Positions 50,242-59,664 of a stretch of DNA of 64,000 nt are shown one piece after another (within the stretch, counting starts at the first letter, position 1; every line of letters begins with the position of its first letter). Below the pieces are notes generated by a model. That model was not told where the DNA came from. It saw only the letters and a program-made list of their open reading frames with translations, and made no database searches. Made by a program: the position numbers and the translations under genes. Origin of the DNA: an uncultured Cohaesibacter sp. (GTDB lineage Bacteria > Pseudomonadota > Alphaproteobacteria > Rhizobiales > Cohaesibacteraceae); NCBI RefSeq assembly GCF_963676485.1, contig NZ_OY781114.1, forward strand, positions 1,758,501 through 1,822,500, given 5' to 3'.

Positions 50242-50463
50242 AAAAGCCGGTGCAACAAGCCCCAAAGACAGCGGAACGCTGCGCAATTCTGCGCCAACTT
50301 CCCGTGGGCATCTTGAAGATTGCGCCGGAACCCATATCTAAACCAGAAATGCAGAGCGACAGAAAAGCGTTGAATTTTTCGATTGTTCGCCGGGCATAAT
50401 CGCATATATGATGGGAGCTGCGCATGAGAGTGATTGCGGCGCCATGCTCCAAAAGGAAACCGT

Positions 50464-51018
50464 ATGTTTATTCAGACCGAAGCAACCCCCAATCCCGCGA
50501 CCCTGAAATTCCTTCCTGGCAAGGTTGTGCTGGAATCGGGTACCATGGATTTCCGTTCCGCCAGTGAAGCAACGGCCTCGCCTCTGGCTGAGAAGCTGTT
50601 CACGATTGAGGGCGTGGAAGGTGTTTTCTTCGGGTTCGATTTTGTCTCCATCACCAAGGGCGATACCGATTGGCAGCATATCAAGCCGGCCATTCTGGGC
50701 GCTATCATGGAGCATTTCATGTCTGGCGCACCGGTGATCAAGCACGATGAGGCCGAACAGATCGGCGGCGAAGATTTCGATGAAGCCGACGCCGAGACCG
50801 TGGCAACGATCAAGGAACTACTCGACACCCGGGTACGCCCTGCGGTGTCACAGGATGGCGGTGATATCACATTCCACGGATATCGCGACGGCGTGGTCTA
50901 TCTGACGATGCGCGGTGCCTGTGCCGGATGCCCTTCAGCCACAGCAACGCTGAAGCATGGCATTGAGAATCTTTTGCGCCATTTCCTTCCTGATGTGCAG
51001 GAAGTCAAGCAGGTCTAA
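50464..51018 (+). CDS. nfuA: NfuA-type Fe-S scaffold protein
   Basis: 184 residues with an N-terminal Nfu_N domain (MFIQTEATPNPATLKFLPGK) and a C-terminal NifU-like domain holding the cluster-binding C-x2-C motif in RGACAGCPSA. It carries a Fe-S cluster from assembly to target proteins. In mitochondria and alphaproteobacteria NFU1-like proteins have this domain order. AAAGGAAACCGT precedes ATG at 50464; the upstream in-frame ATG adds ten residues without a site. tsaB follows about 50 bases later. The symbol is by likeness, since NfuA of E. coli has a different N-domain. Confidence 0.9.
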   Translation: MFIQTEATPNPATLKFLPGKVVLESGTMDFRSASEATASPLAEKLFTIEGVEGVFFGFDFVSITKGDTDWQHIKPAILGAIMEHFMSGAPVIKHDEAEQIGGEDFDEADAETVATIKELLDTRVRPAVSQDGGDITFHGYRDGVVYLTMRGACAGCPSATATLKHGIENLLRHFLPDVQEVKQV

Positions 51019-51066
51019 TCCAGGCCAGCTTCCCCTTCAAAGACGAGATGGCGGATCTGAAAAATC

Positions 51067-51786
51067 GTGACCCAAGAGCAAGAAATTTGTCTGGCGCTGG
51101 ATACAGCGCTGGAGGCCTGTTCCGTTGGACTGGCAATCCGGGCCAATGGAAAAGTAACGCATTTTGAGCGCTCCCTTGCTCTTGGTCGAGGCCATGCCGA
51201 GCATTTGATGGATGAGCTGCAGCTCTTACTCGACGGGCAGGGGCTGACCTACAAGGATCTCACCCGTATTGCAGCAACCACCGGCCCGGGCAGCTTTACC
51301 GGCCTGCGCGTCGGGCTTGCCACAGCCCGCGCCTTGGCATTGGCTCTGGATATTCCCGTTATCGGCGCGTCAACTCTGACCGCTCTGGCCCTTGATGCGC
51401 AAGCCGCGGGGAAAAGCGGCACCATCGGCGGCTTTATCGACGCACGACGCAACCAGATCTACGGACAGTTTTTCGGCCTTGATGGCGAAGGCTGCGCACC
51501 AAAGGCAATCACAAAGGCCGAGGCCAAGACTGCCGAAGAGTTCGCGCATGATTGCATGGACCTGCCCGATCTGAACCTCATTGGCAATGGCGCACCCCTT
51601 GTGATTGCTGCCGCGCAGGAGGCAAAGCTCGACAATGCGACCTTCCTTCCGGTTTCCTATCCGCATATGGCGCCATTTGCCTGTTGGGCGCTTGATGAAC
51701 CCGTGGCGGCAACTCCTCCCGCGCCGCTTTATCTCAGGGCGCCAGACGCCAAGCCACAGGCCTCAAAAGCGATCGCACATCAGTAA
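51067..51786 (+). CDS. tsaB: tRNA threonylcarbamoyladenosine synthesis protein TsaB
   Basis: ASKHA-fold partner of TsaD in making t6A37 on tRNAs for ANN codons (239 residues). The N-terminal half has LALDTALEACSVGLAI, GRGHAEHLMDELQLLL, ATTGPGSFTGLRVGLATARALAL and GASTLTALAL, as in TsaB. The start is GTG at 51067; no ATG fits. It is upstream of rimI, the usual rhizobial arrangement, with rimI and mur. The C-terminal half is variable, as in the family. Confidence 0.95.
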   Translation: MTQEQEICLALDTALEACSVGLAIRANGKVTHFERSLALGRGHAEHLMDELQLLLDGQGLTYKDLTRIAATTGPGSFTGLRVGLATARALALALDIPVIGASTLTALALDAQAAGKSGTIGGFIDARRNQIYGQFFGLDGEGCAPKAITKAEAKTAEEFAHDCMDLPDLNLIGNGAPLVIAAAQEAKLDNATFLPVSYPHMAPFACWALDEPVAATPPAPLYLRAPDAKPQASKAIAHQ

Positions 51787-51931
51787 ATTTGCCATTTCTT
51801 CTACATTTAGGGGTCTGGAACCTATTGCATTCAGGTGGGAACATGGTGCATTGATTCCGCAAGGATAGTCTCCGCGTTTGGCTCAAGTCGCCTGGCCCTA
51901 TCAGCCGCCGGCTTTGTTCGGGAGGGAAATT

Positions 51932-52471
51932 ATGATTTTTCCGCTCAAGACAACATCTCTGGTCATGCCGGCCGCTTATGCGGACATTGCAGATATGGCT
52001 GATATCCATGGCCGATGCTTTTCACGCGGATGGTCGGCAAGCGAGTTTCAGGCCATGCTGCAGGACAAGTTCGTGGAAGCGCTTGTGCTTCGCCGAAGCA
52101 ACCTGCGCATCACGGATAAAGCCGTTGGCTTCGTGCTCGCCCGTTCGGTTCTGGATGAGGCGGAAATCCTGACCATTGCAGTGGACCCTGACCACCAGAA
52201 AAGCGGCGGCGGCAAGCAATTGATGCAGGAAATGATCCGGCATCTTTATGGCAATCGCGTCGCCAAACTGTTTCTGGAAGTTGACGCGGGCAACAAAGCT
52301 GCATTATCCCTTTATGGTGGCTTTGGGTTCACTAAAGTGGGTGAACGAAAAGGCTATTACCACAATGATAACGGCGAAGCCTCGACAGCATGGATCATGC
52401 AGATCGAGCCACTGAGCAAGCGCCGCATATTGGGCACCCCGCAAGGGGAAGAGAAGGCATCATCGCTATGA
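51932..52471 (+). CDS. rimI: GNAT N-acetyltransferase, RimI type
   Basis: Acetyl-CoA-dependent N-terminal acetyltransferase; RimI acetylates the alpha-amino group of ribosomal protein S18 in E. coli (179 residues). It shows the GNAT strands: ILTIAVDPDHQKSGGGKQLMQEM with the Gln/Arg-x2-Gly-x-Gly/Ala loop (K-S-G-G-G-K), then LFLEVDAGNKAALSLYGGFGF. ATG at 51932 has GGGAGGG eight bases ahead; the longer frame from 51878 lacks a site. mur overlaps its stop by four bases. Confidence 0.9.
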   Translation: MIFPLKTTSLVMPAAYADIADMADIHGRCFSRGWSASEFQAMLQDKFVEALVLRRSNLRITDKAVGFVLARSVLDEAEILTIAVDPDHQKSGGGKQLMQEMIRHLYGNRVAKLFLEVDAGNKAALSLYGGFGFTKVGERKGYYHNDNGEASTAWIMQIEPLSKRRILGTPQGEEKASSL

Positions 52472-52899
52472 CAGCAGACAGAAAGACGACCATTGAGGAA
52501 TTGTGCGCCAAGTCTGGCATGCGAATGACGGAACAGAGGCGCGTGATTGCGCGCGTTCTGGATAATGCCATTGATCACCCCGATGTGGAGGAGCTTTATG
52601 CGCGTTCGGTCAAGATCGACAGCAATATCTCCATTTCCACGGTCTATCGCACGGTCAAGCTGTTTGAAGACAGCGGCATCATCGAACGGCATGATTTCCG
52701 CGATGGCCGATCGCGCTATGAGACCATCACGGAAGAGCATCATGACCACCTGATTGACCTGCGCACAGGCAAGGTAATCGAGTTTCGCGATGAAGAGATT
52801 GAGCGCTTGCAGCAGGAAGTCGCCCGTCGCCTCGGTTTCAAGCTTGTTGATCACAGACTTGAGCTTTATGGTGTGCCCATAGAAGAATCAGATAAATAG
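52468..52899 (+). CDS. mur: Fur-family regulator, Mur-like
   Basis: Fur-superfamily repressor of 143 residues. The winged helix has RMTEQRRVIARVLDN and STVYRTVKLFEDSGIIERHDF. The dimer region carries EEHHDHLIDLRTGKVIEF, where the C-x2-C of classical Fur (LICLDCG) is replaced, so no structural zinc site of that kind. This pattern and synteny fit Mur, the manganese-responsive Fur of rhizobia; whether it senses Mn or Fe here is inferred. ATG overlaps the rimI stop (ATGA). A plausible target at irr is listed at 59142-59158. Confidence 0.85.
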   Translation: MTADRKTTIEELCAKSGMRMTEQRRVIARVLDNAIDHPDVEELYARSVKIDSNISISTVYRTVKLFEDSGIIERHDFRDGRSRYETITEEHHDHLIDLRTGKVIEFRDEEIERLQQEVARRLGFKLVDHRLELYGVPIEESDK

Positions 52900-52958
52900 C
52901 TCTGACAATCGTCGGGACCAGACCTGATCCCAAGGTCGTCTGATCGAGATTATGGAGC

Positions 52959-53834
52959 ATGACAATTCCACGGTCCCATTCAAAAGAAACGGGTTTTCCC
53001 GTATCATCGATACGTGCCAGCCTGGCAATTGCGCTTATCGCAATTGTCGCCATCATTCTCATTCCGCTGCAATATCTGTCGGTTACGTTCAATCTGCCCA
53101 GCAAGCGCTGGATTCCGGTGTTTTTTCACCGCGTCAACTGTCTGGCCCTTGGTATAAACAAAACCGTCAATGGTGCCCCCATTCGTGATGGCGCGGTGCT
53201 GATCACGGCCAATCATTGCTCATGGACCGATATTGTGGTTCTGGGCAGCTTGCAGCCCCTGTCCTTCATCGCCAAGTCGGAAGTGGCCAGTTGGCCAATT
53301 TTTGGGCTCTTTGCCAAACTGCAGCGTTCGATCTTTGTCAATCGCACCAAGCGGTCTGCCACGGGGGCCGTTGCCAAAGAGATCGCGCAGCGCCTCAAGG
53401 AAGGCGACGCCATGGTGCTTTTCGCTGAAGGCACCTCATCTGACGGCAACCGTGTGCTCCCCTTCCGCTCGGCCCTCATCGGAGCAGCCAAGGAGGCCAT
53501 GACATCCACACAGGATGATGGGCAAGACGGCAATAGCCCTCAAAAGAAGGTTTGGATACAGCCGCTTTCCATTGCCTATACGGCCCTGCATGGTATGCCC
53601 ATGGGGCGCCAGCATCGTCATATGGCGGCCTGGTATGGCGACATGGATCTGATACCGCATCTGTGGGCCCTGATGAAGGAAGGCGCGCTGGATGTGACGC
53701 TCACCTATGGCGAGCCTATCCTGTTTGATCCTTCCCTCGACCGCAAGGAAGCCACCCATGCCGCCGAACGTTGCGTCCGCCAGACCATGCTGCATGACTT
53801 GCACCATTACACAAGCAAACGTCGCCGTAAGTGA
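52959..53834 (+). CDS. plsC: 1-acyl-sn-glycerol-3-phosphate acyltransferase family protein
   Basis: Membrane acyltransferase (291 residues) with one N-terminal hydrophobic segment (SLAIALIAIVAIILIPLQYL). It has the catalytic NHCSWTD motif (H-x4-D), the phosphate-binding EGTSSDG and the TYGEPI-like PEPI region. It makes phosphatidic acid from lyso-phosphatidate, or, for the OlsA type, O-acylates lyso-ornithine lipid. Synteny downstream of mur favours PlsC as in rhizobia. Starts about 60 bases after mur. Confidence 0.9.
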   Translation: MTIPRSHSKETGFPVSSIRASLAIALIAIVAIILIPLQYLSVTFNLPSKRWIPVFFHRVNCLALGINKTVNGAPIRDGAVLITANHCSWTDIVVLGSLQPLSFIAKSEVASWPIFGLFAKLQRSIFVNRTKRSATGAVAKEIAQRLKEGDAMVLFAEGTSSDGNRVLPFRSALIGAAKEAMTSTQDDGQDGNSPQKKVWIQPLSIAYTALHGMPMGRQHRHMAAWYGDMDLIPHLWALMKEGALDVTLTYGEPILFDPSLDRKEATHAAERCVRQTMLHDLHHYTSKRRRK

Positions 53835-53961
53835 CAGGTGATGTTCTTTGGCAACGGATTCCATTTTTGCGACAGAAACCGGCTATTTTTTCGCCCTTTT
53901 CTCTATGCAAACAGGGCAAAACGCGCTACAGGCTTTGCTCTGAAAATGGACCGACCGTCCC

Positions 53962-55374
53962 ATGCCCAAGAACGCTCCCTCAAACGAACGCGACCCGGAC
54001 AAAGCTGATATGACTGCTTTTGAAGACAAGAAAGTCTTTGTGAAAACCTATGGCTGCCAGATGAATGTCTACGATTCCAACAGGATGATGGATAGCCTGG
54101 CGACCAAGGGATATAGCCCAACCGAAACAATGGAAGATGCGGATCTGGTGATCCTCAACACCTGCCATATTCGCGAGAAGGCTGCAGAGAAAGTCTATTC
54201 CGAACTTGGCCGCATTCGTCAGGTCAAGGAAAAGCGCGCCAAGGATGGCAAGGGCGATATGAAAATCGGCATTGCCGGTTGTGTTGCGCAAGCAGAAGGG
54301 CAGGAAATCATTCGCCGTGCGCCAGTGGTCGATCTGGTCGTGGGTCCGCAGGCCTATCACAAACTGCCGGATCTGCTGGACAAGGCAAGTCATGGCGAGC
54401 GCGTGGTGGAGACGGATTTTCCGCTTGAAGACAAATTCGCTGTATTACCCGACGCCCGCAAGGAAGTAACCCGCAAACGCGGCGTCAGCTCTTTTCTCAC
54501 GGTGCAGGAAGGGTGTGACAAATTCTGCAGTTTCTGCGTGGTGCCCTATACCCGTGGTGCGGAGGTTTCCCGCCCCGTCAGCCAAATTGTGCATGAAGCG
54601 GAAAAGCTGGCTGCAGCAGGTGTGCGTGAAGTCACGCTGCTGGGGCAGAATGTCAATGCATATCACGGGGAAAGCCCTGATGGGGGCGACTGGGGACTGG
54701 GCGAATTGCTCTTCAGGCTAGCTGAAATCGATGGCCTTGATCGGTTGCGTTACACCACCAGCCACCCGCGCGATATGGACGACACCCTGATGGCAGCCCA
54801 TCGGGATCTCGACATCCTGATGCCTTATCTGCATCTGCCTGTGCAGGCCGGTTCGGACAAGGTGCTCAAGGCCATGAATCGCCAGCATACTTATGACGAC
54901 TATGTGCGCCTGATTGATCGCATCCGCAGCGCTCGCCCCGACATTGCCCTTTCGGGCGATTTCATCGTCGGGTTCCCTGGCGAAACGGACGCGGATTTCG
55001 AGGAAACCATGCGCATTGTGCGTGAGGTCACCTACGCCTCGGCCTACAGCTTCAAATATTCGCCCCGCCCGGGCACACCGGCAGCGGACAGCGAAGACCA
55101 GATTGAGGATGCGGTCAAATCCGAGCGCCTCTATCGTCTGCAAGATCTGCTTTCCCAGCAGCAGAAAGACTTCAACGCCTCCAAGGCTGGCACCGAAATG
55201 ACGGTGTTGCTGGAGCGAAAAGGCCGTGAGCCCGGGCAGTTGGTTGGCAAATCGCCTTGGCTGCAGGCTGTGCAAGTTGATGCAGCAGAAGATTTGATTG
55301 GTGAAATTGTCACAGTTAGAGTGGATAGTCTGGGAAGCAACAGCCTGTTCGGCACCATGATCGACCGGCCATGA
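53962..55374 (+). CDS. miaB: tRNA-2-methylthio-N6-dimethylallyladenosine synthase
   Basis: Radical-SAM methylthiotransferase that converts i6A37 to ms2i6A37 in tRNA (470 residues). The N-terminal domain starts [19 protein letters not shown] with one cluster cysteine, then NTCHIREKA and GIAGCVAQ hold the other two. The radical SAM site is [15 protein letters not shown] (C-x3-C-x2-C). A C-terminal TRAM domain ends at SNSLFGTMI. Start ATG at 53962 chosen; an inner ATG at 54010 is also possible. It lies between plsC and phoH, all in one direction. Confidence 0.96.
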   Translation: MPKNAPSNERDPDKADMTAFEDKKVFVKTYGCQMNVYDSNRMMDSLATKGYSPTETMEDADLVILNTCHIREKAAEKVYSELGRIRQVKEKRAKDGKGDMKIGIAGCVAQAEGQEIIRRAPVVDLVVGPQAYHKLPDLLDKASHGERVVETDFPLEDKFAVLPDARKEVTRKRGVSSFLTVQEGCDKFCSFCVVPYTRGAEVSRPVSQIVHEAEKLAAAGVREVTLLGQNVNAYHGESPDGGDWGLGELLFRLAEIDGLDRLRYTTSHPRDMDDTLMAAHRDLDILMPYLHLPVQAGSDKVLKAMNRQHTYDDYVRLIDRIRSARPDIALSGDFIVGFPGETDADFEETMRIVREVTYASAYSFKYSPRPGTPAADSEDQIEDAVKSERLYRLQDLLSQQQKDFNASKAGTEMTVLLERKGREPGQLVGKSPWLQAVQVDAAEDLIGEIVTVRVDSLGSNSLFGTMIDRP

Positions 55375-55440
55375 GGGCCTGGCCAAAAGATGCCGGACGG
55401 TTATTCCGCCGAATTTCAAGTTGTTTGAAGGGATAAGCGT

Positions 55441-56673
55441 TTGAGCGATCAGCAGCGCGATAAAAGCAAGAACCGCAAGGAAAACCGGACCAAGCCTCAG
55501 AAGCATTCGGGTTTCAAGAAGAGCTGGGACCCCGCAGCCAGTCAGGCGACGGCTGCAGCCTCTGACATGGGCCATATTGTTCTTTCCTATGACGACAATC
55601 GTCTGGCCGCCGATCTGTTTGGCGAGTATGACCAGAATCTGGCTCGCATCGAACAGAAACTTGGCGTCGAGGCGATTGCGCGCGGCAACCGGGTGACCAT
55701 CAAGGGGCCGGGAGATCTGTGTGATGACGCCAAACGGGCGCTGGATTCGCTCTATTTCCGCCTTCAGGAAGGGGACGTGATCGAGCAGGCCGATGTGGAT
55801 GGCGCCATCCGCATGGCACAAGCCGCAGACGAACAGCTGGTGCTACCCGAAGTCATGCCCGAGAGCAACGAGCCCGCAGGGAAAATCAATTTTGCCCAGA
55901 TTGCGACACGCAAGAAAAAGCTGACCGCTCGTACCGCGACGCAGGATGCCTATATTCGCGCCATGGATCGGGCTGATCTCATTTTCGGCACCGGCCCGGC
56001 GGGCACCGGCAAGACCTATCTGGCCGTTGCCTATGCGGCCGCTCTTTTGGAGCGTGGCGTGGTGGAGCGGATCATTCTTTCGCGTCCGGCGGTGGAAGCG
56101 GGCGAACGTCTTGGCTTTCTGCCCGGTGACATGAAGGAGAAGGTCGATCCCTATCTGCGTCCGCTTTATGATGCCCTTTATGATATGATGCCTGCGGACA
56201 AGGTCGAGCGGGAGATCGAAGCCAAGATCATCGAAATTGCCCCCCTTGCCTTCATGCGCGGGCGGACTCTTTCCAATGCGGCGGTTATTCTTGACGAGGC
56301 ACAGAACACAACATCCATGCAGATGAAGATGTTTCTGACGCGCCTTGGTGAAAATTCCAAAATGATCATCACCGGCGACCCCAGCCAGATCGACCTGCCA
56401 AGCGGCGAACAATCGGGTCTTGTACAGGCCATGGAACTGCTGGCAGATATTCCTTCCATCGTGCGTGTGCAATTCACCGCACAGGATGTTGTGCGCCATG
56501 AACTGGTTGCCCGGATCGTCAATGCCTATGACGAGGATGCCCGCAGGCGCGCCAAGGCACGTCAGGTGCTGGGGCGTGAGCGCTTCCACAAGCGCGAAGT
56601 TGAAGAGCATCTAACGGCTGCCGACTACAATCCGGCAAGGCCTGAAGACATTTATGATGAGGCTGAGGAATGA
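55441..56673 (+). CDS. phoH: PhoH-like ATPase
   Basis: PhoH-family ATPase of 410 residues. Seen are IFGTGPAGTGKTYLAVA with Walker A, RPAVEAGERLGFLPGD, and Walker B ILDEAQNTT. An N-terminal KH-like region (about 45-110) precedes. PhoH with YbeY is linked to RNA processing and ribosome quality, but the activity is not fully settled. The start codon is TTG at 55441, with AAGGGA seven bases upstream; no in-frame ATG suits. Its stop overlaps ybeY by four bases, so they are coupled. Confidence 0.94.
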   Translation: MSDQQRDKSKNRKENRTKPQKHSGFKKSWDPAASQATAAASDMGHIVLSYDDNRLAADLFGEYDQNLARIEQKLGVEAIARGNRVTIKGPGDLCDDAKRALDSLYFRLQEGDVIEQADVDGAIRMAQAADEQLVLPEVMPESNEPAGKINFAQIATRKKKLTARTATQDAYIRAMDRADLIFGTGPAGTGKTYLAVAYAAALLERGVVERIILSRPAVEAGERLGFLPGDMKEKVDPYLRPLYDALYDMMPADKVEREIEAKIIEIAPLAFMRGRTLSNAAVILDEAQNTTSMQMKMFLTRLGENSKMIITGDPSQIDLPSGEQSGLVQAMELLADIPSIVRVQFTAQDVVRHELVARIVNAYDEDARRRAKARQVLGRERFHKREVEEHLTAADYNPARPEDIYDEAEE

Positions 56674-57200
56674 GTTCTATATCTCCTTCCCTGCCAGAGC
56701 TTGAACGGGATTTGCTGATCGAATCCGATCTCTGGCAGAGCCTTGACGATCTTGAAGGCATAATTGATCGCGCTCTGGGGGCGGGGCTTGCCTATGTCAC
56801 AAAGAAAGAGGGCATTGCATTTCTGCCGGAATGTGAGCTTTCTCTGGTCTTCACCGACGATGCATCCATTCGCACGCTCAATGCGGAGCATAGAGGCAAG
56901 GACAAGGCCACCAACGTTTTGTCCTTTCCCATCGATGAAGAGGCAGATCCCTTTGGCCCCATGCTCGGCGACATCGTTTTCGCTTATGAAACCGTAGAGC
57001 GAGAATCCAAGGAATTGAGGGTTGAAATCCGTGATCACTTAACACATTTGTGTTTACATGGTTTTTTACATCTTCTGGGCTATGATCACATAGAGCCGGA
57101 TGAAGCGGACAAGATGGAAAGCGTCGAAGTCGCCATTCTGGCCAAGTTGGATCTTCCCAACCCCTATGAAGGCACAGTGCCTTTGGAAAGTCTGGACTGA
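56670..57200 (+). CDS. ybeY: Endoribonuclease YbeY
   Basis: Zinc-dependent single-strand RNase (176 residues) involved in 16S rRNA 3' maturation and ribosome quality control. The signature is H-G-x-L-H-L-L-G-Y-D-H in HGFLHLLGYDH near residue 135, providing three His ligands. KDKATNVLSFP is also typical. ATG overlaps the phoH stop (ATGA). corC follows after about 77 bases. Confidence 0.96.
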   Translation: MSSISPSLPELERDLLIESDLWQSLDDLEGIIDRALGAGLAYVTKKEGIAFLPECELSLVFTDDASIRTLNAEHRGKDKATNVLSFPIDEEADPFGPMLGDIVFAYETVERESKELRVEIRDHLTHLCLHGFLHLLGYDHIEPDEADKMESVEVAILAKLDLPNPYEGTVPLESLD

Positions 57201-57277
57201 TCCGGCCCATTGTCTGATGGTCCGTATTTTTGCAACAGGATTGAGAGCGCAGCCAAGAGATCTGCGCCGGAACGAGA

Positions 57278-58444
57278 ATGAACGACCCCGACCCTTCTTT
57301 ATCTTCGCCGTCATCCAAGGCCGACAGGCCAGTAAGTGACGCTCAGGCTGACAGCAGCGATGCTGACCCACACCAACCCAGACAGAACTGGTTTACCAGT
57401 TTGCTCAAGGGTTGGATGTCAGGATTAACCCCCTCTCTGCGTTCGCAGATGGAAGGGGCCCTCGCAGACGAAAACAGCAATGACCAGACTTTTTCTGCAG
57501 AAGAAAAAGCCATGTTGCGCAACATTCTGGAGCTGCGGGAAATGCGGGTCAGCGACGTCATGATTCCGCGCGCTGATATTGATGCGATCGAAGACGAGAT
57601 CTCTCTTGGGACACTTCTCGCCGTCTATCAGGATGTCGGGCATTCCCGACTGCCGGTCTACAGGGAAAGCCTCGATGATCCGGTGGGCATGGTCCATATC
57701 AAGGATGTGCTCTCGCTGCTAACGAAGGAATGCTGCATCCCTGAGCCCTCCGAAAGCCCGGCTCTTGATTCCATGGAAGGCTCTCTGGCCAGCGTCCATT
57801 TTGGCTCCGATGGTGAGATGTCCCTTGCCAATCTGCCCCGTACCTTAAGCAACATCAATCTGGATCGCCCGCTCAAGGAGCTTGGCGTCATCAGGGAAGT
57901 GCTGTTCGTCCCACCATCCATGCAGGCCATAGATCTGATGGCAACCATGCGGGCCGCACGCACCCAGATGGCCTTGGTGATTGACGAATATGGCGGCACA
58001 GATGGTCTGGTTTCGCTGGAAGACGTTGTTGAGACAGTGGTTGGTGACATTGAGGACGAGCATGATGATGAAGATGAGATCTTCATCGCTGGCGCTGGTC
58101 CCAATCTCTTCATTGCTGATGCAAAGGCCGACCTGGATGATGTGGTTGAGGCCATCGGAACGCAACTGCCTCTTGATGATGAGTCGATGGAAGATGTCGA
58201 CACGCTTGGTGGCTTCATCTTTACCCTGATCGGTCGTATTCCGGTGCGTGGCGAGCTTATTACCGTCAAGGAAGGGCTCGAATTCGAAATCATGGAAGCG
58301 GATCGGCGGCGCATCAGGCGGGTCAAAATCCGGCTCAAACCGATCAAGAAGCCATTCAAGCGCGCCTTCTCTTTGCACAAGCAGTCAGACAGCGAGGAAG
58401 AAGAGATGGTCACCGATCATAAAAGTGATGCCGCCGCAGAATAA
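57278..58444 (+). CDS. corC: CorC/HlyC-type CBS-domain protein
   Basis: 388 residues: an N-terminal tail of about 70 residues with no membrane segments, then a CBS pair (RVSDVMIPRADIDAIE and PLKELGVIREVLFVPPSMQAI), and a C-terminal CorC_HlyC domain (DEYGGTDGLVSLEDVVETVVG and GELITVKEGLEFEIMEAD). The group is associated with divalent cation efflux or homeostasis. It is followed in many rhizobia by lnt; here irr lies next on the other strand. A hairpin at 58427-58454 spans its stop. Confidence 0.92.
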   Translation: MNDPDPSLSSPSSKADRPVSDAQADSSDADPHQPRQNWFTSLLKGWMSGLTPSLRSQMEGALADENSNDQTFSAEEKAMLRNILELREMRVSDVMIPRADIDAIEDEISLGTLLAVYQDVGHSRLPVYRESLDDPVGMVHIKDVLSLLTKECCIPEPSESPALDSMEGSLASVHFGSDGEMSLANLPRTLSNINLDRPLKELGVIREVLFVPPSMQAIDLMATMRAARTQMALVIDEYGGTDGLVSLEDVVETVVGDIEDEHDDEDEIFIAGAGPNLFIADAKADLDDVVEAIGTQLPLDDESMEDVDTLGGFIFTLIGRIPVRGELITVKEGLEFEIMEADRRRIRRVKIRLKPIKKPFKRAFSLHKQSDSEEEEMVTDHKSDAAAE

Positions 58445-58454
58445 AGGCGGCATC
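58427..58454 (+). repeat. Inverted repeat spanning the corC stop codon
   Basis: GATGCCGCC (58427-58435) and GGCGGCATC (58446-58454) form a perfect nine-base-pair stem around the stop codon. No T tract follows, so it is more likely an RNA stability element than a terminator. Confidence 0.45.
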
Positions 58455-58627
58455 TGGTCCTGTCAGGCTATGACTGAGGCATACTGACGCAAGGACAAAT
58501 TGATCATGGATAAATCGCCCAAAAGGCCGTTTGAGCGCACACAATCTGGTGTGCGGCCCTGATTCAGGCCCCAAAATAACAAGTCGAAAGATGCGTTTCA
58601 GAGGGGGTGCCCAGCTCTGGTTCTGAG

Positions 58628-59053
58628 TTATTTCTTCTGGCGAAGGCGGACCACGACATCAACACGCGTGATTTCCATGTCGTCAGGGACTTCAGGCAAC
58701 TCGGACACATTTATGCCGCCGGGAATGTCGACCACCTTGCCTTCTTCTTCCATATAAAAGTGGTAGTGATCGGAGACATTCGTGTCGAAATAGGTTTTCG
58801 TTCCCTCCACGGCGACCTCCCGCAGAAGGCCTGCTTCCGTGAACTGATGCAAGGTATTATAGACAGTTGCCAGAGAAACAGACACATTGACCTTTTCGGC
58901 TTCCTCATGCAGACGCTCTGCAGAAACATGCCGATCCCCCTTGGCAAACAAAAGCTCGGCAAGTGACAGCCTCTGGCGCGTCGGGCGCAGGCCTGCCCCC
59001 ACAAGCATATCCCGAGCAGATCGCTTATCGAATTTTTGCAGCTGAGAGGTCAT
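58628..59053 (-). CDS. irr: Iron response regulator Irr
   Basis: Fur-family regulator of 141 residues of the Irr type, which senses haem rather than iron and controls haem synthesis and iron genes in Rhizobiales. The winged helix has GLRPTRQRLSLAELLF and SLATVYNTLHQFTEAGLL, where Irr has this specific TRQR. The haem-associated segment NVSDHYHFYMEEEGKVVDIP has H-x-H in place of the Fur HHDH. Its partner in synteny is fabA, as in rhizobia. A promoter with a Mur-like box is proposed upstream. Confidence 0.93.
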   Translation of the reverse strand: MTSQLQKFDKRSARDMLVGAGLRPTRQRLSLAELLFAKGDRHVSAERLHEEAEKVNVSVSLATVYNTLHQFTEAGLLREVAVEGTKTYFDTNVSDHYHFYMEEEGKVVDIPGGINVSELPEVPDDMEITRVDVVVRLRQKK

Positions 59054-59141
59054 GTCATTGGTCCTTGAATATCCGTTACATCTGACTGTCTATCTTCAGA
59101 AAACCAACCCTTGCGCTTCCATTCCACGCGGGCAGCCTCTA

Positions 59142-59158
59142 ATGCAACCAGATTGCAT
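59142..59158. promoter_or_regulatory. Candidate Mur box ATGCAA-N5-TTGCAT at the irr transcription start
   Basis: Perfect six-base inverted arms around CCAGA, positioned directly downstream of the irr -10 hexamer, so a bound protein would block transcription. TGCA-based half-sites are used by Mur in rhizobia, and Mur is known to repress irr in Bradyrhizobium. The link is inferred. Confidence 0.55.
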
Positions 59159-59165
59159 CATGACT

Positions 59166-59194
59166 GATATAATTCTTTTTCCCCCCTTGGGCAA
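59166..59194 (-). promoter_or_regulatory. Candidate promoter of irr
   Basis: On the minus strand TTGCCC (59194-59189) and TATATC (59171-59166) are spaced by 17 bases, giving a leader of about 105 bases. Confidence 0.5.
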
Positions 59195-59253
59195 GGCAAC
59201 TACGGAAAATCGCCTACCAATCACAGCATATTGAATAAGCTATTCGTCATTTC

Positions 59254-59270
59254 TATTCAATTTTTGAATA
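59254..59270. promoter_or_regulatory. Perfect AT-rich palindrome TATTCAA-TTT-TTGAATA
   Basis: Perfect seven-base arms separated by three bases in the irr/fabA region. It could be a regulator site for an AT-binding protein. No cognate protein can be named. Confidence 0.4.
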
Positions 59271-59664
59271 TTTAAAAACTTTTCATCGAGCGCGAGATGC
59301 GAGAGACATTGATATGCCTCTGCAAGCCATGCGTGCACAGAATGCGCCTTGAAAGAGGCGGTTTTACAATCTAAATGAGAGGCATGTTGCAGACCACGAT
59401 CTTGTGGAGAGCCCATTGGTTCCGCTTCGTTCGGAAGAGGCTTTCAAATGTGAACTTAATCGTTTGCACGCCTAGTGCTTGCTCATAGAAAAGGCTATAA
59501 GCTTAGCGAGAAAAGCAAGCTTGCAATCAATTTGGCAAAGTAGGCACAAAGAAGGATCGGGCAATCGAATTCAATTTCATGGATTTGTTGTTTGTATTCT
59601 GCAAGTATAGACTGTATCACCCAGCCAAGCGGGTGGGACAAAGAAGGATAAGAGTGGAAACCGT

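Larger units (their letters stand above)
59054..59664. other. Divergent irr/fabA control region
   Basis: About 610 bases. The irr half holds a promoter (59166-59194), a TGCA-based repeat at 59142-59158 and an AT-rich 17-base palindrome at 59254-59270. The fabA half has a short GC hairpin just before the gene (about 59617-59637). I see no coding frame. Confidence 0.55.
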
